64,000 nucleotides of DNA from assembly GCF_000003815.2 (NCBI RefSeq), contig NC_049996.1, positions 3,618,572-3,682,571 of the forward strand. Reading direction: 5' to 3'. Made by a program: the position numbers and the translations under genes. Of the stretch, positions 1 to 11,110 are shown piece by piece. The first letter of the stretch is position 1. Each line of letters starts with the position of its first letter. Source of the DNA: Branchiostoma floridae. Lineage: Eukaryota; Chordata; Leptocardii; Amphioxiformes; Branchiostomatidae. The notes beneath the pieces were generated by a model, which searched no databases, had not been told where the DNA came from, and saw only the letters and a list, made by a program, of their open reading frames with translations.

Positions 1-3000
1 TGTCTCGGATTCTTTTACATCTGTTGACTTGCTTGTGCTCCCCGATGCCGTACTCTGTTTCTTGTCGTCTTCCAAAGCTAACAATGCTTCCTCGAACTTC
101 TCAGAAGCAATCTTGGTGTACTTGTTGTTATACGGCTGATTCTTGGTACCGGCCATGACTTCAAGTATCTTCTGAAGGAGCTTGGATCTTTGTGATTTCT
201 TTTTATACTGGTCGTCTGTGTAGTTGTCGAAGATCACGTATCTGTCTTTGACGTGTTTCAGTAGCTCCTTGAACCATTTGGGGTTGCTGTCAGCGAACAC
301 GCAGTCTTCCAAAGTGTAACCGTGTCGCTCAGATTTCTTCTCAAAATCATCCCCGTAGGTAAAAAGGATTATGACATGCTTGAGGATGTCTTGTCGAAAC
401 ATTTGGAGTAGACTGTCGTAGGCCCTTTTCTCTTCGTCTGTAAAGCGAGGGGGGAACCTGAAAACCAGTATAATGGCGTGTATACCACTATGTGCTAGAA
501 GATGCACCCTACTTATCTCTTGGATAACTGTCTCATGTGGTACATCGGTATCAGCAAACCCTGGTGTATCAATAACATTGAGAATGTATCCGTTAATACA
601 GGCCTTAGCGTTATCACAGTTCTTAGTTTGAGATCCCCCCATGTCAGACTCCTCGAACACCCTGTCTCCAACAATGCTGTTACCAGTGGCGCTCTTACCA
701 CTCCCCGTCCTTCCCAGCAGCACTATGTTGTACGGAGGCTGAAAATAATAACAGATGCACATCCAATATAAACAATATATATATATATATCTAAATCTAT
801 ATCATACAGATTTGGATATAGATATTGTTTATCTATATCTATATCTTTATCTATATCTATATCTATCTAGTATCTATCTATCTATTTATCTTTCAGTCAC
901 TCACTCACTCACTCACTCACTCACTCACTCACTCACTCACTCACTCACTCACCCTCGTCAGATTATCTATCTATTTATTTATCTATCTATATCTATATAT
1001 CTATATCTATCTATCTATATCTATTTATTTATCTATCTATCTATCTACATCTATATCTATCTATATCTATCTATCTATATCTATCTATATCTATTTATTT
1101 ATATCTATATCTATATCTATACATGTCTCCCCCCCCCCTCTCTCTATATATAGATACATAGATGCATGCAAGGCTTATGGCTTCTATTTGTATGTAAATA
1201 TGACCTTTTTAAGTGACGATTAACTCTTTACCTGCCAATGTACTTGAGCCGCAAGGGGTGACACATCTGCGTAAAATAGACATTATTGGAACTTTTATTT
1301 AGAAAACAACAGGAGGAAAAGATTCAAATTAGATGCTTCAGATACATTTTAGAATTAATGCAAATTAGATTCTAACAGTTGCTTACCCGGTGTCTGGCTC
1401 CTTGGTTCGAGCATTTCAGCCAAATAGTCCTGTTTGACGTCATCTTGGCGCAGTGCCGAGCAGAGAGACTGGACCGCCCGCTCCCCACCTCTGGCTATCT
1501 CTTCAAGTATCAACTCGTTCAACAGCTTGATAAGATAAAAGAGTTTTGGAAATGTTTTAATCACAATTAAGGGATGAAGTACACTTCATTAGTAAACCTC
1601 TTCACTATGAGGACAAACAAAAGGGGCTTTTTGCCATCAGTTACCACAATTTCCCCGAGCTTTTAGTTTTCTCTTGAAAACGTAAAAGAAGCTTTACTAG
1701 AATCACAAGACATCATCATTTAAAGGAGTCACTATTCATTGGCCACTGCCTCCAAAGAAGAAGCCTGCTTTATCCGAATGAAAGCTCATCTGTGTTGGTA
1801 AATTCCATAGTGAAACGTTTAAACTTTGTTCCAACACAAGGGAAGAAACTCACCATAAATTTTCGGCCGAACACTCCGACCTTCATCAGATGAATGATTC
1901 GCTGCACTAATCCGGAAGTCGTCGGATGACGTCAGGTAGCAGCGAATCATAAATGGCGGGAAGGCGAAACCTGCCACCGTCACGGTTCAATGAGGGTTGA
2001 TGTGCCCTGATGTAGATAGCCTCCTTGACGCCCCTCACGAACCAATCCTGTTCAGAGTCCAAGATGCGAACTTGGTCCAGAGACACGGAGTGGCCCGGAG
2101 ATTCGACGTGTATATGCTGAGACACTTCTGAAGATGTTGAACTGCGACGTTTATGTTCCATGAAACGGGTTCTTAATGATCGTGCCGTTTCCCCGATGTA
2201 CGACTCAGTGCACGGACCTCTGAGGTTCTGTCCCGTACAACGAATGTGGTAAACCACGCCGCACTATTTTCTTTGGGCGTCTTATCCTTAGGCGCCACCA
2301 AAAGCTGCCTAAGTGTCCTAGTCGGCCTAAAGCAGGTCTTAATGCCGTGTGAGTTGAAGGTTCTACGTAAGGCTTCAGACAAATTTTGAATATATGGCAA
2401 CACTACTAGTCCCTTGTTTACAGAAGTGGGGCGGTTTTGATTGCCAGTCCTAGTAGTTTTGGGTGCTGTCGCTCTGGACACTGCCCACTCGGGGTAACCA
2501 CACTTACGTAAAGCTTGAGTAATGCGTTCTGTCTCTCTTTTTCTATCTTCCGGGTTGGTGATGATAGAATCAGCCCTATGGAACAAGGTACTGATGACAC
2601 CCAATTTGTGTTCTAATGGGTGACTAGAGTGGAAATTTAAATACTGCTCCGTATGTGTGGGTTTTCTATAAATTGTTAAAACATCTTCAGAAGTGTCTCA
2701 GCATATACACGTCGAATCTCCGGGCCACTCCGTGTCTCTGGACCAAGCTCGCATCTTGGATTCCGAACAGGACTGGTTCGTGAGGGGCGTCAAGGAGGCT
2801 ATTTACATCAGGGCACATCAACCCTCATTGAACCGTGATGGTGGCAGGTTTCGCCTTCCCGCCATTTATGATTCGCTGCTACCTGACGTCATCCGACGAC
2901 TTCCGGATTAGTGCAGCGAATCATTCATCTGATGAAGGTCGGAGTGTTCGGCCGAAAATTTATGGTGAGTTTCTTCCCTTGTGTTGGAACAAAGTTTAAA

Positions 3001-5096
3001 CTTTTCACTAAAGAAGCCTGCTTTGTTCATTGTCACATTATGTTTTCACCATGTACTTAAATTGTAATTAGCCTCCGGGCATAAACTTGAAAATTTAAAG
3101 AAAAAAAAAAACTTTCTTTCCTATAAAGCGCCATATCTTTGGTACACTAAAAAAACGACTTTTTAAAATGTTTCCTTTGATTTTCTTTGTTGCTTTTTTA
3201 CGATGAAAATATCTTTCACAAACAACAACATTTGCTAATCACCTGTTTCCTTTGTCCGGCTTCTGCTTTCATCTCGCCATGCTTCTCAATAGATACGATA
3301 CCGTCTTTGACCAGGTACTTGAGGATGTAGTTTCCCGCCATGTTCTTCACCAAGTTGGGATAGTTGCGACCGAGTGGGCTTGTTGTTTGTGTTGGTGAAA
3401 CAGCTGACGCTGCTGAAACAGTGCAACAGTGTACATCTAAATTTTAACACTTCCCACAATTGTTTGCTACAGGTGGCCATCAGATTTACGACAGTGTTAA
3501 ATATTGGAGTTCGAAACTGGCTGTTGACAAGATGATCAACAGAATGTTTGAACTATTAATACGATTATCCTGGGTCATCCTGTCAATAGTGCTATTTTCC
3601 CCACTATTGACAGGATGATCCTGTCAATATCCATAGGCTTGGGTCTTACTCGTAACATGGTATGATATTTTCTCATCCGGTTTCATGAAATTAATGATTA
3701 TCATATGCCCTAGATCTTGGGAAAACACGTTTGTAGATAGATAATCTGTAAATACATTTTGCTTTAATTTTACGGGAAGTTTACACGACAGTTTAAACAA
3801 ATACCAGGGTAAATCTCCTAAAAGATACAAACTCTTCGCGTTTACGATACTGTCGCAAACCTCCGACCACTTGTCCTTGTAACAAAGGATTATGGGAAGG
3901 GAACACAGCATCCGATACAACTTCCTACTGTATGATACAGTAAGCAATAAAAAGATAAGCTTTAACGATTAACAATAAACAGTTTGTTAATTAATGTTTT
4001 TTTACCTGCATTGCATTTCGGCGAGTCCTGTCGATTTTGTGAGACAGCATGGAAACTGGGAGCTGCAACATCCTTCATTTCAATGTTTATGTCTACCCAT
4101 GATCCCAAGTCGGCATACGCACTGCCTGAAAATGTTATAACGAAAAGGGGATTAAGTCTTCACTGATTAATTGTACACACACACACACACACACACACAC
4201 ACTCAAACACACAAACACACACACGCACACACACACACACACACACACGCTCACACACAAACACACACGTGCGCGCTCACACACACACTCACAGACACAC
4301 ACGTGCAAACACAGACACGCACACACACACGCTCACACAAACACACGCACACACACACACATACACACGCTCACATACACACGCACACACACAGACCACA
4401 TACACGCGCAGTCACACTCACACAAAATTATCACTGTAAATAGAAAATATAATTCGCTTTTTTACACATAACGTACTTTTAAGTGATAGAGACATGATAT
4501 CTACAAAGATATCTACCTCCAAGTCCCCCACAGAGAGCTGAGATGACCTCCACCTCATCGTAGCTTTTCGCATCCGGCGCCAAGTTTTCCTGTGCCTTCA
4601 GTGACAGAAAGCTCGCATGTGTAGCTTTCCCAAACGAGAATACCACATCCACATTGCCATAGACACTATAATCATCACTTTGATGTTGCCCATCCTCCTC
4701 TGCTTGTTGTGGTTTGATAGTGTTTATGATGACTAATTTTGAATCAGGGTACCTTTCCTCTTTCAGGATAGATGCAGCGTCTAAGGTTGTGGCTGTATAC
4801 CCTACGATGCAGCTGACATCTGTAGGAAGGTCAGGGAAATGTCTTGCATGGTATTCGCCTAACCAAGCGATATCTGGCACTCTTTTCCTCTTTGTGGTTT
4901 GTGGTTGGATGATGATGACCCCCTTTGTTCTTGCGTGTTTCAAATCGTCGTCGTTGTCTGTTAGGGCCAGAGTCGTGGAGTAAGTTTCCACGCCCCTGTT
5001 GTAAAGTTTCTGGGACAAGGTTGTGTTGATTTGGTTGACAGTTTGTCGGCTCTTGTCGTTTCGCTTCCAGTAGTCGTTTACAAGAAGTACAGCCAT
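1..5096 (-). CDS. Glycosyltransferase-like + CARD + AIG1 GTPase protein (partial, six exons)
   Basis: My exon model on the minus strand is 5096-4517, 4125-4006, 3412-3243, 1525-1387, 1266-1232 and 738-1, continuing off the window. All junctions are GT-AG and every phase fits, giving 594 codons. Residues 1-193 resemble the N-terminal Rossmann half of GT-B glycosyltransferase-like domains (opening [10 protein letters not shown], then a VPDI...CIVGY...KLVIIN layout). Residues about 250-330 form a CARD across two exons ([15 protein letters not shown]... then [15 protein letters not shown]...LAEML). Residues 349 onward are an AIG1/GIMAP-type G domain: P-loop [12 protein letters not shown] (357-368), G3 DTPG (405-408) and a TYGDD G4-like motif. 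The start at 5096 has a strong context (GCCATGG). A role in intracellular immune signalling is inferred from the CARD and AIG1 domains. The first domain's assignment is the least certain; the chain of exons is well supported by phase. No transcript was available to confirm the joins. Confidence 0.82.
755..1160. repeat. TATC/CTCA microsatellite block
   Basis: This is a TATC-rich tract interrupted by about 14 CTCA/CACT units at about 895-952. It lies in the last visible intron of the AIG1 gene, just upstream of the GTPase exon. The long open frames across it ([15 protein letters not shown]) are products of the repeat and not genes. Confidence 0.95.
1861..1889 (-). ncRNA. Hammerhead ribozyme core (left arm of Penelope-like element)
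   Basis: Read on the minus strand, the sequence has the conserved CTGATGA, a 5-bp stem II (GGTCG/CGGCC with a GAGTGTT loop) and GAAA. Stems I and III are not resolved by eye. This copy has the same orientation as the host gene, so it would be present in the CARD-AIG1 pre-mRNA. Confidence 0.72.
2929..2957 (+). ncRNA. Hammerhead ribozyme core (right arm of Penelope-like element)
   Basis: CTGATGA, a 5-bp stem II and GAAA are identical to the left-arm core but in opposite orientation. It is antisense to the host gene. Hammerheads in the terminal repeats of Penelope-like elements are established; activity of this copy is untested. Confidence 0.72.
4171..4420. repeat. CA-rich microsatellite
   Basis: This is an impure (CA)n tract with CG and CT variants in the first intron of the CARD-AIG1 gene, about 100 bases upstream of the GTPase gene's first splice donor as transcribed. 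The open frames over it are repeat artefacts. Confidence 0.97.
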
Positions 5097-5189
5097 GGCT
5101 TTGTAGAGCTTTAGATGTTTTTTTTTGTGTGTGTAGAAAAACACGCTTTCGTTTAGTCCTCTGACCCTTCTTAAGTTGATATGACCCGA

Positions 5190-5440
5190 AGCCTGACCGG
5201 TGACGTCACCAACAGATCAAAGGTGCCCGGTAATCAGTATCGGCCCCCGTCTTGGTTGAGGGATGGTTGATATATCTGGCGTATTTGTCTCCTCTTAGAA
5301 AGTTATTTCATTCCATGCCCAGTACCTTAACCGGAAGTGTGACGTCAGCAACGGGTCAAAGGTACATGACCGGCAGTCGGTATCGGCCCCGTCTCGGTTG
5401 AGGAATGGTTGATATCTCCGGCCTCTTTGACAATCCTAAG
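5190..5440 (-). mobile_element. Two degraded Penelope-like element tails
   Basis: Two short minus-strand remnants (about 5215-5280 and 5355-5440) encode the PSLNQDGGRY-type segment that ends the GIY-YIG protein of the element at 1810-3008. Both are broken by stops. They lie just upstream of the start of the CARD-AIG1 gene. Confidence 0.6.
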
Positions 5441-5639
5441 CTATCTAATATCAAAATAAAATTGGCATTCAGACTGTCTATTTCCATTGCAACTGAGAAG
5501 TTTGGAAGTAGTTTACATAGAGTTTGAATACCCATAACTAATACATTTAGTTTCACTTTCTCTTTCAAAAGTTTGGCACACCCAAACGTACACTTTTTAC
5601 TTTCGGCCTCAATCGCTGTCTACCACTCAAAAATCATAG

Positions 5640-5900
5640 CCACATTATGACTCGAGATATCAAACCTGGAAGTTCCACTGTAGTACAATACGAGCCGCTA
5701 GGGGGCCCAACATCTAATCGTTTCCAGGTCTCATCGACACCTACCCACAAAACGAATACCAATTATCACTATCCTGATTCATGTACTCTCGAGTTATCAT
5801 GGACTTTTCTACACACACAAACGTACAAACGTTACCCAAAATATAACCCTCTCGGCGAAGGTAATTATATTGTCAACGATTGGAGAAAGAGGAACTAGTG
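5640..5900 (+). repeat. Dispersed repeat ending in a CGGCGAAGGTAAT tail
   Basis: Related sequence recurs at about 33400-33600 and 34430-34670, with the shared GGCGAAGGTAAT tail also at about 13140 and 33880. The 83-residue open frame here is not supported as a gene. Confidence 0.5.
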
Positions 5901-7079
5901 TACATGAGCGAAAGTTAGTAACCACGGGGAGGGTCTTTTTAGCGAATGCCCACAAACGCCCACTCTAGAGAAGTCCGCGCTGCACGAATCTCATTTTTTT
6001 TGCTTGGAATATGTCCACGTTGTGCTCCCATGTATTAATCCTGAGTTTCAAGTCAATCCATTGACCCGAAGTGACATAAATCAAAGTTTTCGATTCTCGA
6101 TGGTCTTTTTAGCGAACGCCCAGCAAAATGTCTTTTTAGCGAATGCCCACTATATCCACAAAAATATCGGCCGTCGCGCAACGACACCTAAACCTACCGC
6201 CACAAACATGTTCAAGATGGTGTCCCATTGATGTGTACGGAGTTTCCGTGCTTTACAAGCATTTTAAGTCCCTGTTTTTGGTCAAAATATACGGCGACGA
6301 TACTACCATACTTTAACTATAGCAATTCAAAATGGCGGGCACTAGTCATGTGACCTCCTTGCGGGACTGTTCTATAAGTATCGCGGGAGGGACTGTTGTA
6401 GCATAGCTTCTCATACAACCATTTTAGAGTGAATTCTGAACAAGATTTTCATTTCATAGTGCTATCATCTGACTGATATTTACAATGTGGTCATTTTTTC
6501 TGTGCTATTATTACCCAGGTTTGAGGAACTTAGTGCAAATGTGGATATTGATTCACCTCAGTGCCCAATTAATGTACAAAAGGCCCAGACACATTAGTGT
6601 TATAAACCTGAATAGGGGCAGGTAACCAATACTAGAAAAACATAGCTATTTATTATTAACAATACTATTTACATTATAATAATAACTCTTCACCAAACTG
6701 GACTTTTCGTATCTTTATTTATCACAGAAACATTGTTACAATGAGGATTTGATTAGATGAGTATCTGAAACAGTGTGTACAAACTTATTTCAAATACAAA
6801 AATGTATTTCGTTTCACTTCCTAAATATTTTTAAAGTATTGGAAGAAGTTGCGCATAAACAATATTAATTGCATTATTTATGTGCAGTAAAATGTGACCA
6901 CATGCTATCAATAGCCTAATAAAATGTTGGAACATGGCACAAGCGGGCTCCCCTTCTGAGTACAGAAAGGAAATGTTTTATAACATTAAGTTATGACGTA
7001 GAAAATTTCAATTGTAAAATGTACCTTTATTAACATTTACAAACAAATTGTTTTTTTCTCTTCTTAATAAATTACAACA

Positions 7080-7480
7080 ATACAGGTAAGTAAGGTGTGT
7101 TTCCTTTTATAACAGGCCAGGTAAGACACCGTACAGGTAAGTAAGGTGTGTTTCCTTTTATAGCAGACCAGGTAAGACACCGTACAGGTGAGTAAGGTGT
7201 GTTTCCTTGACTACAGACTAGGTAAGACACCTTACAGGTGAGCAACGTGTATTTCCTTTCATTACAGACCAGGTAAGACACCGTACAGGTAAGTAACGTG
7301 TAGTTCCTTTGATTACAGACCAGGTAAGACACTGTACAGGTGAGTAAGGTGTGTTTCCTTGACTACAGACTAGGTAAGACACCGTACAGGTGAGTAACGT
7401 GTATTTCCTTTGATTACAGACCAGGTAAGACACCATACAGGTGAGTAACGTGTATTTCCTTGATCACAGACCAGGTAAGA
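7080..7480 (-). repeat. Minisatellite in left foldback arm (GGTAAGACACCGTACAGG type)
   Basis: About seven copies of a unit of roughly 50-60 bp alternate TACAGGTRAGTAAGGTGTG with ACCAGGTAAGACACC. It is mirrored at 8240-8510 in the right arm. The alternating spacing is not CRISPR-like because the whole unit is repeated, with no unique spacers. Confidence 0.9.
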
Positions 7481-7489
7481 CAGTATATA

Positions 7490-7807
7490 GGCAAAGGAAA
7501 GTGGCTCTCACGTCCAAGTAATACTCTGTCTGGTCTATAGGCAAAGTAAAGACATCTTACTTACCTGTATAATGGCCTATCTGGTCTATAGGCAAAGGAA
7601 AGACACCTTACTCACCTGTTTAATGGCCTATCTGGTCTATAGGCAAAGGAAAGACACCTTATTCACCTGTATAATGGCCTATCTTGTATATAGGCAAGGG
7701 AAAGACACCTTACTTACCTGTATAATGCCCCATCTGGTATATAGGCGAAGGAAAGACACCTAACTTACCTGTATAATACCCTATCTGGTCTACAGGCAAA
7801 GGAAAGT
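7490..7807 (+). repeat. Central minisatellite of the foldback element
   Basis: About six units of roughly 56 bp (CTATCTGGTCTATAGGCAAAG type) run into the 100-N gap at 7808-7907. The sequence at 7908-8200 is a degraded version of the same unit and looks less reliable. Confidence 0.85.
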
Positions 7808-7907
7808 NNNNNNNNNNNNNNNNNNNNNNNNNNNNNNNNNNNNNNNNNNNNNNNNNNNNNNNNNNNNNNNNNNNNNNNNNNNNNNNNNNNNNNNNNNNNN
7901 NNNNNNN
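7808..7907. other. Assembly gap (100 N)
   Basis: Exactly 100 N, the usual placeholder for a gap of unknown size, inside the minisatellite at the centre of the inverted repeat. Confidence 0.99.
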
Positions 7908-9667
7908 ATACCCTATCTGGTCGGTTTTTTTCCCTGGGTACGGCGCTATTGGGGTTCCGGGGAAAGAGAGGGTCCTTCTTTTCGCGGTGAAAAATTACCT
8001 GTCTGTGTCAAAGGGAAAGAGGGAGGACTGTTTTCTTCCAGTAATCTGGGTCTGACGTGGATAGAGTGAAAGGAGAAAACTCGTTATCCACCTTTTAAAG
8101 GCCCTATCCGGCTATTGGGCAGATGGGAAAAGCGCCTTGCCCTCGCGTATAGACCCGTTCCGGGTTGGACAGGAAAGTAAAGCCACTTACTTCCCCGTAT
8201 AGTGCCCTATCTGGTCTGTAGGCAAAGGAAAGACGCCTTACTCATCTGTGCGGTGTCTTACCTGGTCTGTAATCAAAGGAAACACACGTTACTCACCTGT
8301 ACGGTGTCTTACCTAGTCTGTTATAAAAGGAAACACACCTTACTTACCTGTATGGTGTCTTACCTGGCCTGTAGTCAAGGAAACACACCTTACTCACCTG
8401 TACGGTGTCTTACCTGGTCTGCTATAAAAGGAAACACACCTTACTTACCTGTACGGTGTCTTACCTGGCCTGTTATAAAAGGAAACACACCTTACTTACC
8501 TGTATTGTTGTAATTTATTAAGAAGAGAAAAAAACAATTTGTTTGTAAATGTTAATAAAGGTACATTTTACAATTGAAATTTTCTACGTCATAACTTAAT
8601 GTTATAAAACATTTCCTTTCTGTACTCAGAAGGGGAGCCCGCTTGTGCCATGTTCCAACATTTTATTAGGCTATTGATAGCATGTGGTCACATTTTACTG
8701 CACATAAATAATGCAATTAATATTGTTTATGCGCAACTTCTTCCAATACTTTAAAAATATTTAGGAAGTGAAACGAAATACATTTTTGTATTTGAAATAA
8801 GTTTGTACACACTGTTTCAGATACTCATCTAATCAAATCCTCATTGTAACAATGTTTCTGTGATAAATAAAGATAAGAAAAGTCCAGTTTGGTGAAGAGT
8901 TATTATTATAATGTAAATAGTATTGTTAATAATAAATAGCTATGTTTTTCTAGTATTGGTTACCTGCCCCTATTCAGGTTTATAACACTAATGTGTCTGG
9001 GCCTTTTGTACATTAATTGGGCACTGAGGTGAATCAATATCCACATTTGCACTAAGTTCCTCAAACCTGGGTAATAATAGCACAGAAAAAATGACCACAT
9101 TGTAAATATCAGTCAGATGATAGCACTATGAAATGAAAATCTTGTTCAGAATTCACTCTAAAATGGTTGTATGAGAAGCTATGCTACAACAGTCCCTCCC
9201 GCGATACTTATAGAACAGTCCCGCAAGGAGGTCACATGACTAGTGCCCGCCATTTTGAATTGCTATAGTTAAAGTATGGTAGTATCGTCGCCGTATATTT
9301 TGACCAAAAACAGGGACTTAAAATGCTTGTAAAGCACGGAAACTCCGTACACATCAATGGGACACCATCTTGAACATGTTTGTGGCGGTAGGTTTAGGTG
9401 TCGTTGCGCGACGGCCGATATTTTTGTGGATATAGTGGGCATTCGCTAAAAAGACATTTTGCTGGGCGTTCGCTAAAAAGACCATCGAGAATCGAAAACT
9501 TTGATTTATGTCACTTCGGGTCAATGGATTGACTTGAAACTCAGGATTAATACATGGGAGCACAACGTGGACATATTCCAAGCAAAAAAAATGAGATTCG
9601 TGCAGCGCGGACTTCTCTAGAGTGGGCGTTTGTGGGCATTCGCTAAAAAGACCATGCGGTAACCACG

Positions 9668-11110
9668 TCACGTTGTTGAGTATACCTGACGTTATCAAAA
9701 TCGGAATGTTTGGTCAAGATTGTTGAATAAGAATAACAATTGCTTTTTCTTTTTTGCACTATTGGTCTGTAAATTGTAGTCTAGAATTGTGCAAAAACAA
9801 GCGCAAAACTTTTTGTGTTATTTTCTGCCGGTTGTAACAAGGGTGTTCGTTGTACCGACAACCGTACATGTTAAAATGTCTGGAAATATCTATTAAACGT
9901 AGTAGATGTATAGAATAAGATTTATCATCCCAATTAAGCAACAATTAAACAACGTACAGAATAGATGTCTAGAATGAAAGTTAACAACATAATTTCTTAA
10001 GATATTTAGTAAACAAACCAAGCCGCAAAGACTAAAACAAGTAACTTACCCTCCCCATGGCCAAGACCATGATATGATACATCGTAGGCGTCCTTACCTT
10101 GATATACGTACATTAGGAAATGTAGTTTTCTACACCAAGTACATTTCATTGTATGTCCTTTGGGTGAACCTCACTCCTTTTAGTAGAATAAAATGCTTGT
10201 ACATGTAGGTCTACGTATGCCCTATTTCCTCAAAGATTCATATCACTTTCACTTTTGTCCCCTTTTATTTCCGCACTCTCCCCTTCCCACTTCAAGCAAT
10301 AGTTGTAAAGAATTGAATAGCCAATAATGACTCACCAACTTAGTGTAGTGTCAACTTATCTCAGGAATCATCTTTCCTTCTAATTGTAGACTCAGAAAGA
10401 ACTTGAGGCTAGCATGAATTTGAGCCTTCGTTGTGTTGCAAAACGTCCTCCGAATCGTGGGGACTTTCCCTACGTCACCGAAACCTTCGGTAAGCCCCCG
10501 ACGACGTGGCGGTGGGTCAAAGGACAAACTAACCTGGAATCTAGTCTCCTTGTAGACGTTGAAAGTTATATCTTAAGAAAAAAGGTATATGGTCCTCATT
10601 TGCATAATCTATATTCAACGATGTTCACCTTCACATAACTTCCAAATGTGACTAGGATGAAACAAATCCGCGTTATCTATATAATGCAATATTAGGGTAC
10701 ACCGATACATCGATTCAGACTAATGTTTGTTCGCCATTTAAATCAATGCAAACACACCACTGATATCACAATCAGAAATATTCTATTCATAGGGTTATGC
10801 ATATTTATTGATTATTATCAATCAATCAATCAAGCAAGCAAGCAACCAATCAATCATTCGCAGGAATCATAGTCTGACGCATAGCGGCTACAGACATGGA
10901 AAGTTCACGCCAGGTTGATCTGTCCTGGGCATACTCTCTCCAGTTGGTTCTGGAGACTCCCATGAAGAAAAAAAGTCTACTTGTGCCGTATTTTGTGTTA
11001 ATCATATTTCTCAATTGGCCATCAAGATAGACCTTTTGACCTTTTAAGCCTTGTACTTTAATACCAAATCACAAAAGACCTCGACCTTTGTAACTCACTT
11101 CGTCACATGC
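9668..11110. other. Intergenic interval without recognised gene
   Basis: AT-rich sequence with a short ATCA/AGCA-type tract at about 10810-10860. A 74-residue open frame at 10414-10638 has no recognisable domain. No conserved element was noted. Confidence 0.7.

Larger units (their letters stand above)
1810..3008 (-). mobile_element. Penelope-like element fragment with inverted terminal copies
   Basis: This element lies in the large intron that splits the CARD. Minus-strand coding remains run from 2604 to 1907. They give a reverse-transcriptase C-terminal/linker stretch ([13 protein letters not shown]) followed, after one frameshift near 2265, by a GIY-YIG domain (VVYHIRC ... ESYIGET). The final part ([12 protein letters not shown] to RLPD) and the downstream non-coding tail are repeated in opposite orientation on the plus strand at about 2683-3008, facing the copy at about 1812-2137. 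Both arms end in the same hammerhead-like motif. The reverse-transcriptase core is missing, so the copy is 5'-truncated and not autonomous. GIY-YIG plus hammerheads is typical of Penelope-like elements. Confidence 0.88.
5927..9658. mobile_element. Foldback-type element, about 1.4-kb inverted arms, 9-bp flanking repeat
   Basis: The left arm (about 5932-7480) and right arm (about 8240-9653) are near-identical inverted copies. For example the CATAGCTTCTCATACAACC stretch at 6402 is mirrored at about 9165. Arm tips carry several copies of a GGTCTTTTTAGCG motif. The inner ends consist of minisatellites of roughly 50-60 bp, and the centre contains a second minisatellite and a 100-N gap. The direct repeat GTAACCACG flanks the element at 5918-5926 and 9659-9667. 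Long inverted arms built from subrepeats plus a 9-bp duplication resemble foldback/Mutator-type elements. No transposase was seen. An assembly artefact around the gap is possible. Confidence 0.7.

Noticed and set aside
755..1223. Long open frames across the TATC/CTCA tract
   Set aside because: Pure products of short tandem repeats, open in several frames.
3624..3947. 107-residue minus-strand open frame in the CARD-AIG1 intron
   Set aside because: Flanking exons join in phase without it, it has no recognisable domain, and its possible acceptor phases lead to stops.
6004..6231. Open frame in the left foldback arm, mirrored at 9354-9698
   Set aside because: Identical mirror copies within a non-coding inverted repeat; no domain.
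7072..8513. CRISPR-like regular repeats
   Set aside because: Eukaryotic minisatellite: the entire unit is repeated and there are no unique spacers.
10414..10638. 74-residue plus-strand frame upstream of the SDR gene
   Set aside because: No domain, no splice or promoter support.
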